A program made the position numbers and the translations under genes. The notes under the pieces are model-generated. The model had not been told where the DNA came from. It made no database searches and saw only the letters and a program-made list of their open reading frames with translations. From an uncultured Oscillospiraceae bacterium (GTDB lineage: Bacteria; Bacillota; Clostridia; Oscillospirales; Oscillospiraceae), in contig CAKTNW010000024.1 in the NCBI GenBank assembly GCA_934589145.1, positions 1 through 32,212 on the forward strand: a stretch of 32,212 nt of DNA, read 5' to 3'. Of the stretch, positions 1 through 8,699 are shown piece by piece. How positions within the stretch are numbered: position 1 is the first letter of the stretch; each line of letters starts with the position of its first letter.

Positions 1-114
1 GCAGCTGCCAGGCACTATGCAAAAGAATTGATGGAAGAGGTCAACGCGGATAGAGAAGCGCATGGTAAAAAGCCCTTATTGACTTTTCAAAAGAAAGAAA
101 GTAAGATAAGTTAA
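1..114 (+). pseudogene. Transposase fragment, IS1182-like (partial at window edge)
   Basis: An open frame enters from the left edge and stops at TAA 112-114, giving 37 residues. The stretch HYAKELMEEVNADREAHGKK resembles an internal segment of IS1182-family DDE transposases, where from memory a similar string is followed by an acidic stretch. Here the acidic stretch is replaced by a short unrelated tail (LLTFQKKESKIS) and a stop, so the copy is probably broken just inside the window. No inverted repeat is evident between its stop and the next gene. The family call rests on remembered resemblance of a short peptide. Confidence 0.5.
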
Positions 115-137
115 ATTCTTATGAGAGGAAACAGAAA

Positions 138-836
138 ATGAGTTTGTCTCTTTCGGCAAAACGCCCACTACTTTATCAGGAAGTAGTGAATGCTTTGTAC
201 CGCATTATAGATGACAATACCCTTCATCCTGGAGATCAAATGCCCGCCGAGCGTGAGCTGATGGAGCAACTTGGCGTAAGCCGCAATGTTCTGAGAGAGG
301 CATTTCATATTTTGGAGCAGCGTGGCATCATCACCTCCCGACAAGGAAAGGGCCGTTTTCTGCGAGAACTGCCGGTTAGCCGATTTGGCGAGAACAAGCA
401 GGAAGAGATGTCAAAAAATCTTGAACGATACTCTCTCTATGAGGCTTACGAGGTTCGTCAGGTGCTGGAAACAAAGGCGATGGATTTGATTGTTCGCAAT
501 GCAACAGATGCTGACCTTGATGAGATTGAAGCGGCTTATCAGACGATGCTCTGCCGTTTTGCGGAAACGAACACGACCATGGGCGAATTTGAGTTACATC
601 AGCTCTATGCAAAGAAAACTGGTAGTGTTTTCATGGAACAAACCCTGAATATCGTCCTCTCTACGATCCTAGAAATGATGCATACGACGTCTCATAGTGT
701 ATTGGACATGCATCAAGTGGAGGAAGAGAAAACCGACCACCAACGAATCATTCGTGCACTGCAAAATCGCGATACAAATGAAGCGCAGCGGGCAATGTTT
801 GACCATATTCAGCATACGCTGGACATTTTGAATTAA
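138..836 (+). CDS. FadR-subfamily GntR transcriptional regulator
   Basis: This 232-residue protein has an N-terminal GntR winged helix (about residues 10-76, with PGDQMPAERELMEQLGVSRN and the RQGKGRF wing) and a C-terminal all-helical FCD domain (about 98-230). His154, His201 and His224 sit where FCD domains usually bind a metal that helps hold a carboxylate ligand. An AGAGGA ribosome site precedes the ATG. It stands directly upstream of the peptidase/ABC-transport operon in the same direction, separated by a terminator that overlaps the operon promoter, so it is probably the local regulator. A small organic acid or amino-acid derivative as ligand is inference. Confident on family, not on effector. 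Confidence 0.9.
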   Translation: MSLSLSAKRPLLYQEVVNALYRIIDDNTLHPGDQMPAERELMEQLGVSRNVLREAFHILEQRGIITSRQGKGRFLRELPVSRFGENKQEEMSKNLERYSLYEAYEVRQVLETKAMDLIVRNATDADLDEIEAAYQTMLCRFAETNTTMGEFELHQLYAKKTGSVFMEQTLNIVLSTILEMMHTTSHSVLDMHQVEEEKTDHQRIIRALQNRDTNEAQRAMFDHIQHTLDILN

Positions 837-855
837 AAAATAATAAAAATATACG

Positions 856-893
856 AAAAATGCCGAAAGTTTTTCTTGACTTTTGGCATTTTT
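856..893 (+). terminator. Rho-independent terminator of the GntR gene
   Basis: AAAAATGCC-G-AAAG (856-869) pairs with CTTT-T-GGCATTTTT (880-893), giving 14 pairs including one G-U, around a 10-nt loop. The right arm ends in a T-run. It lies 20 bases after the GntR stop and should end that transcript. The -35 box of the next promoter falls within the loop and right arm, so the two signals overlap. Confidence 0.75.
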
Positions 894-904
894 ATTTATA
901 TTAT
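876..904 (+). promoter_or_regulatory. Sigma-A promoter for the peptidase/transport operon
   Basis: TTGACT (876-881), a 17-base spacer and TATTAT (899-904) make a good sigma-A-type promoter. The predicted start near 911 lies about 45 bases before the ATG at 955. It overlaps the preceding terminator hairpin. A short imperfect palindrome lies just downstream. Confidence 0.6.
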
Positions 905-913
905 AAAAATGTA

Positions 914-926
914 CTGGGTGACCAAG
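914..926. promoter_or_regulatory. Possible operator for the GntR regulator
   Basis: CTGGGTGACCAAG is an imperfect palindrome centred on G920: five of six symmetric pairs match, with core GGT-G-ACC. It lies about 10 bases after the -10 box, around the transcription start, where a repressor would block initiation. The spacing differs from the classical FadR core, in which three bases separate the half-sites, so assignment to the upstream regulator is tentative. Confidence 0.3.
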
Positions 927-954
927 TGAGCAAGCTGAAGAAGGAGTAACTTTT

Positions 955-2685
955 ATGAGTATGCTGACGGAAGAAGTAAGCAAGCAGAAAATGCTGGAAA
1001 CGATTCATTATATGACGGAGAATTTTCCGTACCGCCTGGCCGGAAGTCCATGTGAAGCGGCAGCCTCACGGTATGTGACAGAGCGGCTGCGCCAATATGG
1101 ACTGGAGGTGGAAAACAAAGAGTTTTATACCTACAACAGCGATCCGATGTATTCCAAGGTTACCGTGCTCGATCCGGCAATGGAAATTGACAGCCTGCCC
1201 TGTGCCCATATCCGCGCGACCAAACCGGAAGGCGAGGTCTTTGAGCTGATTTATGTAGGTAATGGGGATTATGCATCCTACAAGGACATCAATGTCAAGG
1301 GTAAGATGGTACTGGTGGAAGTCTCCTATGCACCACCTGTACCGGAAAAGGCCCGTATTGCCTATGAGATGGGCGCTGCGGGCATTATGTGCATGAACTG
1401 GGGGAATGACGAAGAGGTTATCTGCAGGCGCGGGCTTAAGGGCGTGTGGGGCAACCCGACAGAGGCCAATTTTCATTGTATTCCTGAAATTGTTGGTGTC
1501 GGCGTGACGAGGGGAGCTGGTCTTAAGCTCAAGCAACTCTGCTTAGAAGGAAAGAAGGTCGAGGTCAAAGTAACAGCAATTGCGGACCGCACCTGGAGCA
1601 TCGTCCATCAGCCTACAGCGATCCTTCGAGGCAATGGGAAAAGCGATGAATTTCTGCTTGTCTGCTCCCATCTGGATGCGTGGAAGCCAGGGGTGACCTG
1701 CAATGCGACTGGCAACGCCACCACGCTGGAAATCTGCCGTATTCTCAGCAAACATCGTCAGGAGCTTGACCGTGATGTGTATTTTGTATTCTGGGACGGA
1801 CATGAGGTCGCGGAGGCTGCCGGCTCTACATGGTTTGTTGACAACAACTGGGACAAGCTCAATAAGCATTGCGTTTGCTATATGCATATTGACTCTACTG
1901 GTGTAAAGGAGACAGAACTTTACGAGATTAAGGCCTCCGAGGAGTTGCTCAGCTTTGCCAAGAAGAACATTAATGATGTTCTCCCTGAGCTGGAGTTGCG
2001 CGCCATGGCTCTCAAAAAAATCGGAGATCAGAGTTTTATGGGCATCGGAGTTTCCTCCATTACGCAGAGGAAGTCATTTACCAAAGAATATATGGAGCAC
2101 GCGCACGGCGCGACACTCGGGTGGTGGAACCACACCATTGAAGACGGTGAGGACAAATGCGATCCCACAGCGTTGGAAGAGGACACGCAGGCAACGCTCA
2201 AGGTCCTTTATGATTTAGCAACGGCGAAGATTCTGCCCTATGACTTTAGTGATAAGCTTTCTGCTTTCCACACAAACGTCAAAAAAATCGCCGACAAATT
2301 TGGTGATCACATGGACTTCATGGATCTGGAGGACAATCTGCAAATGGTCGAGCGGCAGGTTGCCGAGATTCAATCCATGGCCGACGATCTTTCTGAGGAG
2401 CGAGCAAAGCTCTATAACGATTTCGTAAAGATGGTTGCTCGGCAGATTACAAATGTGACTATGACCTGTGCGGATAAGTATTCACAAGACAGCTATGGCT
2501 ACACAAGCCTTTCCTATCCTGTCCCTCTGTTTGCAGACTTTGAACGACTGGTCAAGCTAGACCCTGCGTCCTTGGAGTATGGGCTCATAAAGACCCAACT
2601 CGTGAAAAATAAAAACCGCATTAACGACGCACTCTTTACAATCAGTTGTTTTGCTGACCTTTATAAACGCATACTGTGCGTGTAG
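955..2685 (+). CDS. M28-type zinc peptidase-like protein with PA-like insert and altered metal site
   Basis: The 576-residue protein has an N-terminal lead-in (1-85), a protease-associated-like region (about 90-205) and an M28-type core (about 215-430). Motifs are SHLDAW (His239, Asp241), GVTCNATG, DGHEVAEAAGS, HIDSTG (Asp313) and WNHTIED (His393). In typical M28 enzymes the bridging metal ligand is Asp and the base-ligand pair is Glu-Glu. Here the bridging position reads Cys249 and the first Glu reads His283, with only Glu284 kept. It may be a divergent aminopeptidase with unusual chemistry or an inactive relative. No signal peptide is seen, so it is probably cytoplasmic. It is the first gene of the operon; AAGGAG at 939-944 supports the start. 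Confidence 0.75.
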   Translation: MSMLTEEVSKQKMLETIHYMTENFPYRLAGSPCEAAASRYVTERLRQYGLEVENKEFYTYNSDPMYSKVTVLDPAMEIDSLPCAHIRATKPEGEVFELIYVGNGDYASYKDINVKGKMVLVEVSYAPPVPEKARIAYEMGAAGIMCMNWGNDEEVICRRGLKGVWGNPTEANFHCIPEIVGVGVTRGAGLKLKQLCLEGKKVEVKVTAIADRTWSIVHQPTAILRGNGKSDEFLLVCSHLDAWKPGVTCNATGNATTLEICRILSKHRQELDRDVYFVFWDGHEVAEAAGSTWFVDNNWDKLNKHCVCYMHIDSTGVKETELYEIKASEELLSFAKKNINDVLPELELRAMALKKIGDQSFMGIGVSSITQRKSFTKEYMEHAHGATLGWWNHTIEDGEDKCDPTALEEDTQATLKVLYDLATAKILPYDFSDKLSAFHTNVKKIADKFGDHMDFMDLEDNLQMVERQVAEIQSMADDLSEERAKLYNDFVKMVARQITNVTMTCADKYSQDSYGYTSLSYPVPLFADFERLVKLDPASLEYGLIKTQLVKNKNRINDALFTISCFADLYKRILCV

Positions 2686-2725
2686 CAGCCGCTGAAAACA
2701 TTTTACTACTGAGGGAGAAAAGTAT

Positions 2726-3220
2726 ATGGCACAGGTAAAAACGATTGGTGAAGCTGTCCGCAATATGTCCATACATATGGCAAATATGTACTATTACATG
2801 ACAAAGGCGGTGATTGAGGACTTTGGCGACGAGGCAAAGGATTCTTTCAAACGGGCGATGATGGAATTCGGCCACGCACGTGGGAAAAAGATTGCGGAAG
2901 AGGTATTGGCCGCGGGACTTCCGCTGACGATCGAAAATCTTGATGCCTTCTACGACATCCCAATTGCTGAAGGCTGGGACCTTCATCGTACATATGAAAA
3001 CGATATGAAAATGAACGTTACGGACAGCTGTACGTTTGCAGATGTATGGATGGAAAAGGATTGGGCCGAGGTTGGGCATATTTATTGCCTTGTTGACACA
3101 GCCATCCGCGAGGGCTATAGCTCAAACGTGAAATTCTGTCCAGTCAGAAATATTCTGGAAGGAGACGCGCACTGCCAGTCACTCACTGTGTATCGGGATA
3201 TTGAAAAAAAGGGGCAGTAA
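2726..3220 (+). CDS. L-2-amino-thiazoline-4-carboxylic acid hydrolase-like protein
   Basis: This 164-residue soluble protein has the C-terminal pattern of the ATC-hydrolase family (AtcB-like): N-V-T-x-S-C (about 108-113), an E-x-G-x-x-Y-C-x-x-D segment (about 126-135), then GDAHCQSLTVY near the end. The characterised Pseudomonas enzyme opens the thiazoline ring of L-ATC to S- or N-carbamoyl-cysteine. Many relatives in Firmicutes are uncharacterised, so the substrate here is unknown. A GAGGGAG ribosome site precedes the ATG. It lies 40 bases after the M28-type gene and four bases before the racemase, which matches the ATC pathway (racemase, hydrolase, carbamoyl-cysteine amidohydrolase). Confidence 0.65.
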   Translation: MAQVKTIGEAVRNMSIHMANMYYYMTKAVIEDFGDEAKDSFKRAMMEFGHARGKKIAEEVLAAGLPLTIENLDAFYDIPIAEGWDLHRTYENDMKMNVTDSCTFADVWMEKDWAEVGHIYCLVDTAIREGYSSNVKFCPVRNILEGDAHCQSLTVYRDIEKKGQ

Positions 3221-3224
3221 CAGT

Positions 3225-3938
3225 ATGAAGATAAAAGTCGTGATTCCGAACAGCGGGATGAGTCGTGGGACGCTGAACGCACGAGAGCTGATGCTCAGTC
3301 ACGCAGTTTCTCCTGCGGTCATAATTTCCGTAGACTGTATTCCTTCCGGCCCCCGCGCCATTGAATCAAACACAGACGAAGTACTCGCGGGTTCCATGCT
3401 GATTGATGCTGCCGTTCAGGCGGAACGGGACGGTTACGATGCCTTTGTCGTATATTGCTTCAGTGACTTGGCAGTCGACGCCATTCGGGAAAATGTGTCC
3501 ATTCCCGTTGTCGGGCCCGGTGAGGTTGCTCTTGCCGCGGCGGATATTGTTGCCAATCGTTTCGCTGTTATTACAACGGTCGAGGAAAATATTTCGCGCA
3601 CATACCGCAGGCTGATGCAAAACGCGGTTGCACAGCGAAAAATGTCCTCTGTTCGAGCCCTGAACATCCCAGTGGTGGCGCTTCGTGAGGATCCAAACGC
3701 CACTATGCGATATCTGAAGGGGGTTTGCGAACAGGCCATCGAAGAAGACCAAATCGACACGGTTGTGCTTGGCTGTCTCGGAATGGCGCAGTACGGTGAG
3801 GAGGTCGAGCGTTGCTGTGGCGTTAAGGTCATTGACCCGGCACCCTTGGCACTTGCCTGCGCCGAACTTGCTGCCCGGCTGAATCTTTGCCCAAGCCGAC
3901 GCTCCGTTGCTGCATACCGACAGGAGGTGGCAGATTGA
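3225..3938 (+). CDS. Asp/Glu/hydantoin racemase-family protein
   Basis: The 237-residue protein belongs to the two-domain, cofactor-independent Asp/Glu racemase superfamily. It shows an N-terminal strand ending in IPNSG, a mid-protein VVYCFSDLAVDAIRE with Cys in the usual first catalytic position, PVVGPGEV, FAVITTVEENI, and a second Cys in VVLGCLGMAQY; the two Cys are the expected acid-base pair. The start was set at ATG 3225, just past the previous stop, with GGGGCAG as ribosome site, because the upstream in-frame extension lies inside the preceding gene. Its TGA overlaps the next ATG. In context it probably interconverts D- and L-forms of the operon substrate, like hydantoin or ATC racemase. 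Confidence 0.8.
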   Translation: MKIKVVIPNSGMSRGTLNARELMLSHAVSPAVIISVDCIPSGPRAIESNTDEVLAGSMLIDAAVQAERDGYDAFVVYCFSDLAVDAIRENVSIPVVGPGEVALAAADIVANRFAVITTVEENISRTYRRLMQNAVAQRKMSSVRALNIPVVALREDPNATMRYLKGVCEQAIEEDQIDTVVLGCLGMAQYGEEVERCCGVKVIDPAPLALACAELAARLNLCPSRRSVAAYRQEVAD

Positions 3939-5086
3939 TGGATTGTGTTGAATTGCTTGAGCAAATGGTTTCTATCCCTAGCGAGTCCCAGAATGAAGAG
4001 GCGTTCGCACGCTTTCTGTGCAGTTATCTGCACGATGAGTTGGGGATGGAAAGCGAACTCCAGCACATAGCGGGGAAGAGTTATAACGTGCTCGGTTACT
4101 GGAAAGAAACTGGCACGCCGTCTCGGAGGCTGCTCCTTGGCGGACACATCGATACGGTGGTACCCACCCCACGCTGGAAAACCGACCCATATCGACTGAC
4201 AAGCTGCGGCGACGAGCTCCACGGTCTTGGCGCCGCGGACATGAAGGGCGGACTTGCAGCACAGCTCACTGTGCTCAAATGCCTGCGTGCAGAGGGTAAA
4301 AAGCTGAATGCCGCAATCGAATTTGTCGGGCTTGCAGATGAGGAACGGCATTCTATTGGAGCCAACGCCTATGTCACAAAGGCAAAGCTTGCGGCAAGAG
4401 ATTCGCGCGAGGCTGTCTTTCTAATGGGTGAACCACACTACGATAATTTGGTGATTGGCGCGACTGGAAAGGCACTTCTTTCCTTGCGTGTGCAGGGAAA
4501 GGAGGGACATGCATCTACACCGGAGAGAGGGGTCAATGCGATTGATTGCATGGCAACACTGCTTTGTGGAATGCAAAAAAAATATATGCCTCAATATGAG
4601 CGCGGGGAACGAGCTTCCTATTGTTGCCTGCAGATGGCGAGCGACTATGCCGGCTATAGCCTGACAATTCCTGCTGTTTGCAGCGCTCTAATCAATAAGC
4701 AGCTTTTACCCACTGAAAGTCTAGAAGCGTTTATTTCTGAGCTTGAGACGCTGTACCAAAGTGAGGTGGGGAAGGGGACACTGACCATTCAACGGGAGAT
4801 TCCCAGTTATCCGGCTTATCAGCTTTCACCGCAACAAAAGGACATACAGCACCTTACCGACTTTCTGCACAAACGATTCGGACGAGCCCCCGAGTTGCGC
4901 ATAAACCAGAGCGTTAGCGACGGCAATATCCTCTACAATAGCCTTGGCATTCCAACGATCCTGTTTGGCCCGCACGGCATCGCATTCCACACGGAGAACG
5001 AGTATGTCAAACGGAGTAGCCTTACAGTCTATATGGAAGAACTCTACGCATACATTTTGGCGGAATACGAGGATTGTCCCTCATAG
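3938..5086 (+). CDS. M20-family metallo-amidohydrolase (ArgE/DapE-like)
   Basis: The 382-residue protein carries the whole M20 metal site: GGHIDTVVP (His70, Asp72), GAADMKGG (bridging Asp101), ADEER (base Glu135, ligand Glu136), GEPHYD (Glu165) and FHTENEY (His351). The dimerisation/lid domain lies between about 175 and 290. ATG 3938 was chosen because AGGAGG at 3922-3927 precedes it and it overlaps the racemase stop (TGATG), which suggests translational coupling. Family members remove acyl or carbamoyl groups from amino acids or cleave dipeptides. Next to an ATC-type hydrolase and a racemase, a role like S- or N-carbamoyl-cysteine amidohydrolase is an attractive inference. Confidence 0.85.
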   Translation: MDCVELLEQMVSIPSESQNEEAFARFLCSYLHDELGMESELQHIAGKSYNVLGYWKETGTPSRRLLLGGHIDTVVPTPRWKTDPYRLTSCGDELHGLGAADMKGGLAAQLTVLKCLRAEGKKLNAAIEFVGLADEERHSIGANAYVTKAKLAARDSREAVFLMGEPHYDNLVIGATGKALLSLRVQGKEGHASTPERGVNAIDCMATLLCGMQKKYMPQYERGERASYCCLQMASDYAGYSLTIPAVCSALINKQLLPTESLEAFISELETLYQSEVGKGTLTIQREIPSYPAYQLSPQQKDIQHLTDFLHKRFGRAPELRINQSVSDGNILYNSLGIPTILFGPHGIAFHTENEYVKRSSLTVYMEELYAYILAEYEDCPS

Positions 5087-5229
5087 GGACGTAATGAAAT
5101 GGTATGCTTTCCCTAATCACGCTCAAATCACCTGCAAAGGCGAGACGACAGAAAACGGGAAGACATAAATACTGCATACTGGGCGGTAAAAGGCAATCAG
5201 CAAATAAAAACGGAAAAATGGAGGTCAAC

Positions 5230-6762
5230 ATGAAGAGATACACCAAATGGCTTAGCGTGTCCCTTGCACTCATAATGCTGCTCACACTTCTTCCCGGATG
5301 TGGAAAAAATCCGACAGGAAATGGGGAACAGATCGGTACAGACCCCAGAGATACCCTGCGTGTAGCCCTTACCAGCGAGCCCCCATCCCTTGGTATTTAT
5401 GATCATAGTGCATTGATTTCTGTGCAAATGAATGTTCAGATGTTCAACGGCCTAATGCGGATTGACAATGCAACGCTGGATCCGGTCTGTGACCTGGCGG
5501 AAAGCTACTCTGTTGAGAACGAAGTGGAGTGGACGTTCCCTTTGCGCAAGGGTGTTAAATTCCACAACGGAGATGAGATGACCTCTGCCGATGTCGTCGC
5601 ATCTCTCGAATACGCGAAATCCCTCCCTGCTGCGACTCTGTACACAGCCAGCATGTCCAAGATCGAAGCTATAGACGAATATACCGTGAAAATCACTACG
5701 AGCGCCCCCTATGCCGGTCTGCTGTATGATCTTGCCTACTACTATAATTATATTGTTCCCAAAGCCCTTATTGACGCAAACAATGACTTCAGCGCAAACC
5801 CTGTTGGTACCGGACCTTATAAGCTTAAGGAATGGAATCTGGGTAATTACATCAGTCTCGAGCGCCACGACGATTATTTTGACGAGGCGCACAAGGCCAA
5901 GATCCCCAACCTCGTCTTCAACATTATTCCCGAGGGGACTTCCCGTACGATCGCCCTAAAGTCCGGCGATGTGGACTTTGTCTGGGATGTTAATACTGCG
6001 GATGTTGCAAGTCTGCAAAACAATGATGCGATTACTGTTGCCGAAGTACCCAGCGTAGATGCTGTTATTCTCTTTTTCAACAATGATCGCGCGCCTTTCG
6101 ACGATGCAAATCTGAGAAATGCAATTGCCGCTGCGATTAATCGAGAGGATATCATTGCTGCCGCGCTTAATGGCTACGGTTCCGTCAACTACTCTTGCAT
6201 TGCTAGTGGCTTCTCTGAATCTACGGATACCAACGCGATTCCCTATAATCTTGACACCGCCAAGAAATACCTCGCTGCGTGGGGGGGCGATCCTTCTACC
6301 GTTGATTTGAAGATCATCTGTAACAATGAGACCCGCGTGGCGGTAGGCACTGTCATTCAGAGCAACCTTGCACAGATCGGTATCCATGTCGATGTGGTTA
6401 CCATGGATGCCGCGGCTGCTTCCAATGCATGGAAATCCGGCGAGTTTGTTGCGACGATGGGTTCGTGGTCTCCTTCGAATGCCCTAACCTATGTCCAGCG
6501 CTTCCATTCTGACCGTCGTAAGACTTATGCAGGTGCCCTGGCGACTGATGAGCTCGATGCGCTGGTCAATCAGGCAAAAATGACTCTGGATGCCAGCAGG
6601 CGTGCGGAGATCATTGATGAAATCGTCGGTATCGTGAACAGCCTTTCTCCGCAGATCACACTTTATCAGTCCACATGGTTCCGTGCCTATGACAAGGATC
6701 TGGACGGAGTTCTTTGTAGTGCGACCGGTTATGCCAACTTCTGCGATATGTACTGGAAGTAA
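5230..6762 (+). CDS. ABC transporter substrate-binding lipoprotein, Opp/Dpp family 5
   Basis: This 510-residue protein starts with a lipoprotein signal (MKRYTKWL, a hydrophobic run, lipobox LPGC) and continues as a cluster-C solute-binding protein. It shows the usual segments FPLRKGVKFHNGDEMTSADV, NPVGTGPYKLKEW and the long second lobe. The start at 5230 is preceded by GGAGGTC; upstream in-frame codons lack a hydrophobic leader. It should be anchored outside the membrane and deliver peptides or modified amino acids to the permeases that follow. A 143-base gap separates it from the M20 gene and a stem-loop follows it, both common around binding proteins that need high expression. Confidence 0.93.
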   Translation: MKRYTKWLSVSLALIMLLTLLPGCGKNPTGNGEQIGTDPRDTLRVALTSEPPSLGIYDHSALISVQMNVQMFNGLMRIDNATLDPVCDLAESYSVENEVEWTFPLRKGVKFHNGDEMTSADVVASLEYAKSLPAATLYTASMSKIEAIDEYTVKITTSAPYAGLLYDLAYYYNYIVPKALIDANNDFSANPVGTGPYKLKEWNLGNYISLERHDDYFDEAHKAKIPNLVFNIIPEGTSRTIALKSGDVDFVWDVNTADVASLQNNDAITVAEVPSVDAVILFFNNDRAPFDDANLRNAIAAAINREDIIAAALNGYGSVNYSCIASGFSESTDTNAIPYNLDTAKKYLAAWGGDPSTVDLKIICNNETRVAVGTVIQSNLAQIGIHVDVVTMDAAAASNAWKSGEFVATMGSWSPSNALTYVQRFHSDRRKTYAGALATDELDALVNQAKMTLDASRRAEIIDEIVGIVNSLSPQITLYQSTWFRAYDKDLDGVLCSATGYANFCDMYWK

Positions 6763-6778
6763 GTTTTAAGGCGTCACG

Positions 6779-6811
6779 GGGTGTGCCGGGTGAGTTCCAT
6801 CCGGCACGCCC
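6779..6811 (+). other. Intercistronic stem-loop between binding protein and permease genes
   Basis: GGGTGTGCCGG (6779-6789) pairs with CCGGCACGCCC (6801-6811): 11 pairs with one G-U and an 11-base loop. No T-run follows, so it is not a clear terminator. Such structures after binding-protein genes often stabilise the upstream mRNA and lower permease expression; that role is inferred here. Confidence 0.5.
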
Positions 6812-6852
6812 ACCGCTATATGTTGTTAGACAGACTTTTAGGAGACAGACAG

Positions 6853-7782
6853 ATGATAAAGTATATATCCAAGCGATTGCTTATGATGATTCCTGTTCTG
6901 TTGGGCGTGATTCTTCTTGTGTTTATCGTCATGAATCTGGCATCCGGCAATGCGGTCATGCTTATTTTGGGCGACAATGCAACTGAGGAGGCGGTTCAGC
7001 AGAAAACGGAGGAGCTAGGGCTGGACAAGCCACTTTTGGTCCGCTACGCAAATTATGTAATTGGTCTGCTTCATGGGGATATGGGCAAAAGCTATATTTC
7101 CAACCGTTCCGTGGCGGATGAGGTGTTTCAGCGTTTCCCCAATACCCTAAAGCTGGCAATTGTTTCCGCCGTGATTTCAACACTATTAGCTTTACCGCTC
7201 GGCGTGTTTGCGGCAGTCAAGCAAAATACCTTGTTTGATAACTGCAGTATGATCATTTCACTGCTTGGAAATTCCATGCCCGCATTCTGGCTAGCGCTTA
7301 TGATGATGATGCTGTTTTCAGAAAAACTTGGATGGCTTCCTTCACAGGGAATGCGGGACGGTTGGCTCAGCTACGTACTGCCAGCCTTTTCCATCGGCTT
7401 TATTAACATGGCGGCTATCGCCCGCACGACGCGTTCAACCGTGTTGGAGACAATTCGACAGGACTATATTCGCACCGTACGCGCCAAGGGTGTCGGCGAG
7501 GGTGAGGTCGTAATGGAGCACGCCTTTCCCAATGCGTTAATCCCTACAATTACAGTGATCGGCGTACAGTTTGGCAATCTTCTTGGCGGTGCAATTTTGG
7601 TTGAAACCGTCTTCGCATGGCCAGGGCTGGGGCGCTTAATGGTAAACTCTGTCAATAACCGCGATGTTCCGCTGGTACTCGGCTGCATTGTATTGCTTTC
7701 TATCAGCTATTCCGTGGTCAACCTCATCGTAGATTTAATCTACGGCTTTATTGACCCCCGCGTCCGCTCTATGTACAAGTAA
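6853..7782 (+). CDS. ABC transporter permease, DppB/OppB type
   Basis: This 309-residue integral membrane protein begins MIKYISKRLLMMIPVLLGV, the usual first transmembrane helix of DppB/OppB proteins. It has about six hydrophobic helices, and the EAA coupling loop is seen in HAFPNALIPTITVIG. The VETVFAWPGLGRL signature near the C-terminus is typical. ATG 6853 was chosen with TAGGAGAC just upstream; the longer reading frame starts inside the stem-loop and lacks a leader. It forms the transport channel with the next gene. Confidence 0.93.
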   Translation: MIKYISKRLLMMIPVLLGVILLVFIVMNLASGNAVMLILGDNATEEAVQQKTEELGLDKPLLVRYANYVIGLLHGDMGKSYISNRSVADEVFQRFPNTLKLAIVSAVISTLLALPLGVFAAVKQNTLFDNCSMIISLLGNSMPAFWLALMMMMLFSEKLGWLPSQGMRDGWLSYVLPAFSIGFINMAAIARTTRSTVLETIRQDYIRTVRAKGVGEGEVVMEHAFPNALIPTITVIGVQFGNLLGGAILVETVFAWPGLGRLMVNSVNNRDVPLVLGCIVLLSISYSVVNLIVDLIYGFIDPRVRSMYK

Positions 7783-7797
7783 GGGAGGAGGGAAATT

Positions 7798-8682
7798 ATG
7801 TCAGAAAAATATGCCCCTGAAGTTGGAGACTTCAAAAAAACGAGTCAATGGAAGACAACTTTCCGCCGCCTGTGCCGAAATCGTGGCGCAGTAATCGGCA
7901 TGGTTATCCTGTTCATTATCCTGATGATGGCGCTTTTTGCAGATTTGCTGTTTGACTATGAAACGATGGTTGAGGCCAACAATATTCCTGAACGTCTGCT
8001 CGCCCCGTGCTGGGCGCACCCCTTCGGCACCGACCAATTTGGACGTGATATGCTTGCGCGCGTTGTGCATGGCAGTCGCATTTCCTTGGCGGTGTCCGCA
8101 TCCTCTGTGACGTTTTCTCTGGTCGTCGGCGGTATTTTGGGTGCGATCTCGGGTTACTTCGGCGGATGGGTCGATAACATCATCATGCGTGTTATGGATG
8201 TTGTCATGGCTATCCCAATGACTATGTTTGCAATTGTTATCGTTGCGGCTCTCGGTACAAGCACAGCAAACCTGATTCTCGCACTCGGTATTGCTTCCGT
8301 CCCACTTTTTGCTCGTGTTGTACGCAGCGCCGTACTTACCGTGCGCGATACAGAGTATATTGAGGCGGCACGGGCAGTTGGTGCGAAGAACTCCACCATT
8401 ATTTTCAAACATATTATTCCTAATTGCGTGGCACCGATTATCGTTCAGGTAACACTACGTATGGCCTCGGCAATCTACAACACTTCTGCGCTTTCCTTCC
8501 TCGGCATGGGCGTTTCTGTACCGTCGCCCGAGTGGGGGGCACTGCTGGCCAATGGACGCAATTTTATTTCAGAGTACGGCTACCTGTGCGTGATCCCAGG
8601 ATTGGCGATCATGGTCACCATTCTTTCTCTCAATATGCTCGGTGATGGCCTGCGTGACGCATTAGATCCCCGACTGAAGTAA
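7798..8682 (+). CDS. ABC transporter permease, DppC/OppC type
   Basis: The 294-residue protein has the N-terminal cytoplasmic stretch and first helix of DppC/OppC permeases (WKTTFRRLCRNRGAVIG). HPFGTDQFGRDMLARVV is the hallmark of this subfamily. The EAA loop is ARAVGAKNSTIIFKHIIPN, and the C-terminal GDGLRDALDPRLK is typical. An AGGGAGGAGGG ribosome site lies immediately upstream, 15 bases after dppB. It pairs with the DppB-type subunit in the membrane. Confidence 0.94.
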   Translation: MSEKYAPEVGDFKKTSQWKTTFRRLCRNRGAVIGMVILFIILMMALFADLLFDYETMVEANNIPERLLAPCWAHPFGTDQFGRDMLARVVHGSRISLAVSASSVTFSLVVGGILGAISGYFGGWVDNIIMRVMDVVMAIPMTMFAIVIVAALGTSTANLILALGIASVPLFARVVRSAVLTVRDTEYIEAARAVGAKNSTIIFKHIIPNCVAPIIVQVTLRMASAIYNTSALSFLGMGVSVPSPEWGALLANGRNFISEYGYLCVIPGLAIMVTILSLNMLGDGLRDALDPRLK

Positions 8683-8699
8683 GGGAGGGCATAGACGAA

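Noticed and set aside
5086..5229. Second promoter before the binding-protein gene
   Set aside because: I looked for TTGACA/TATAAT pairs in this 143-base gap and found none convincing.
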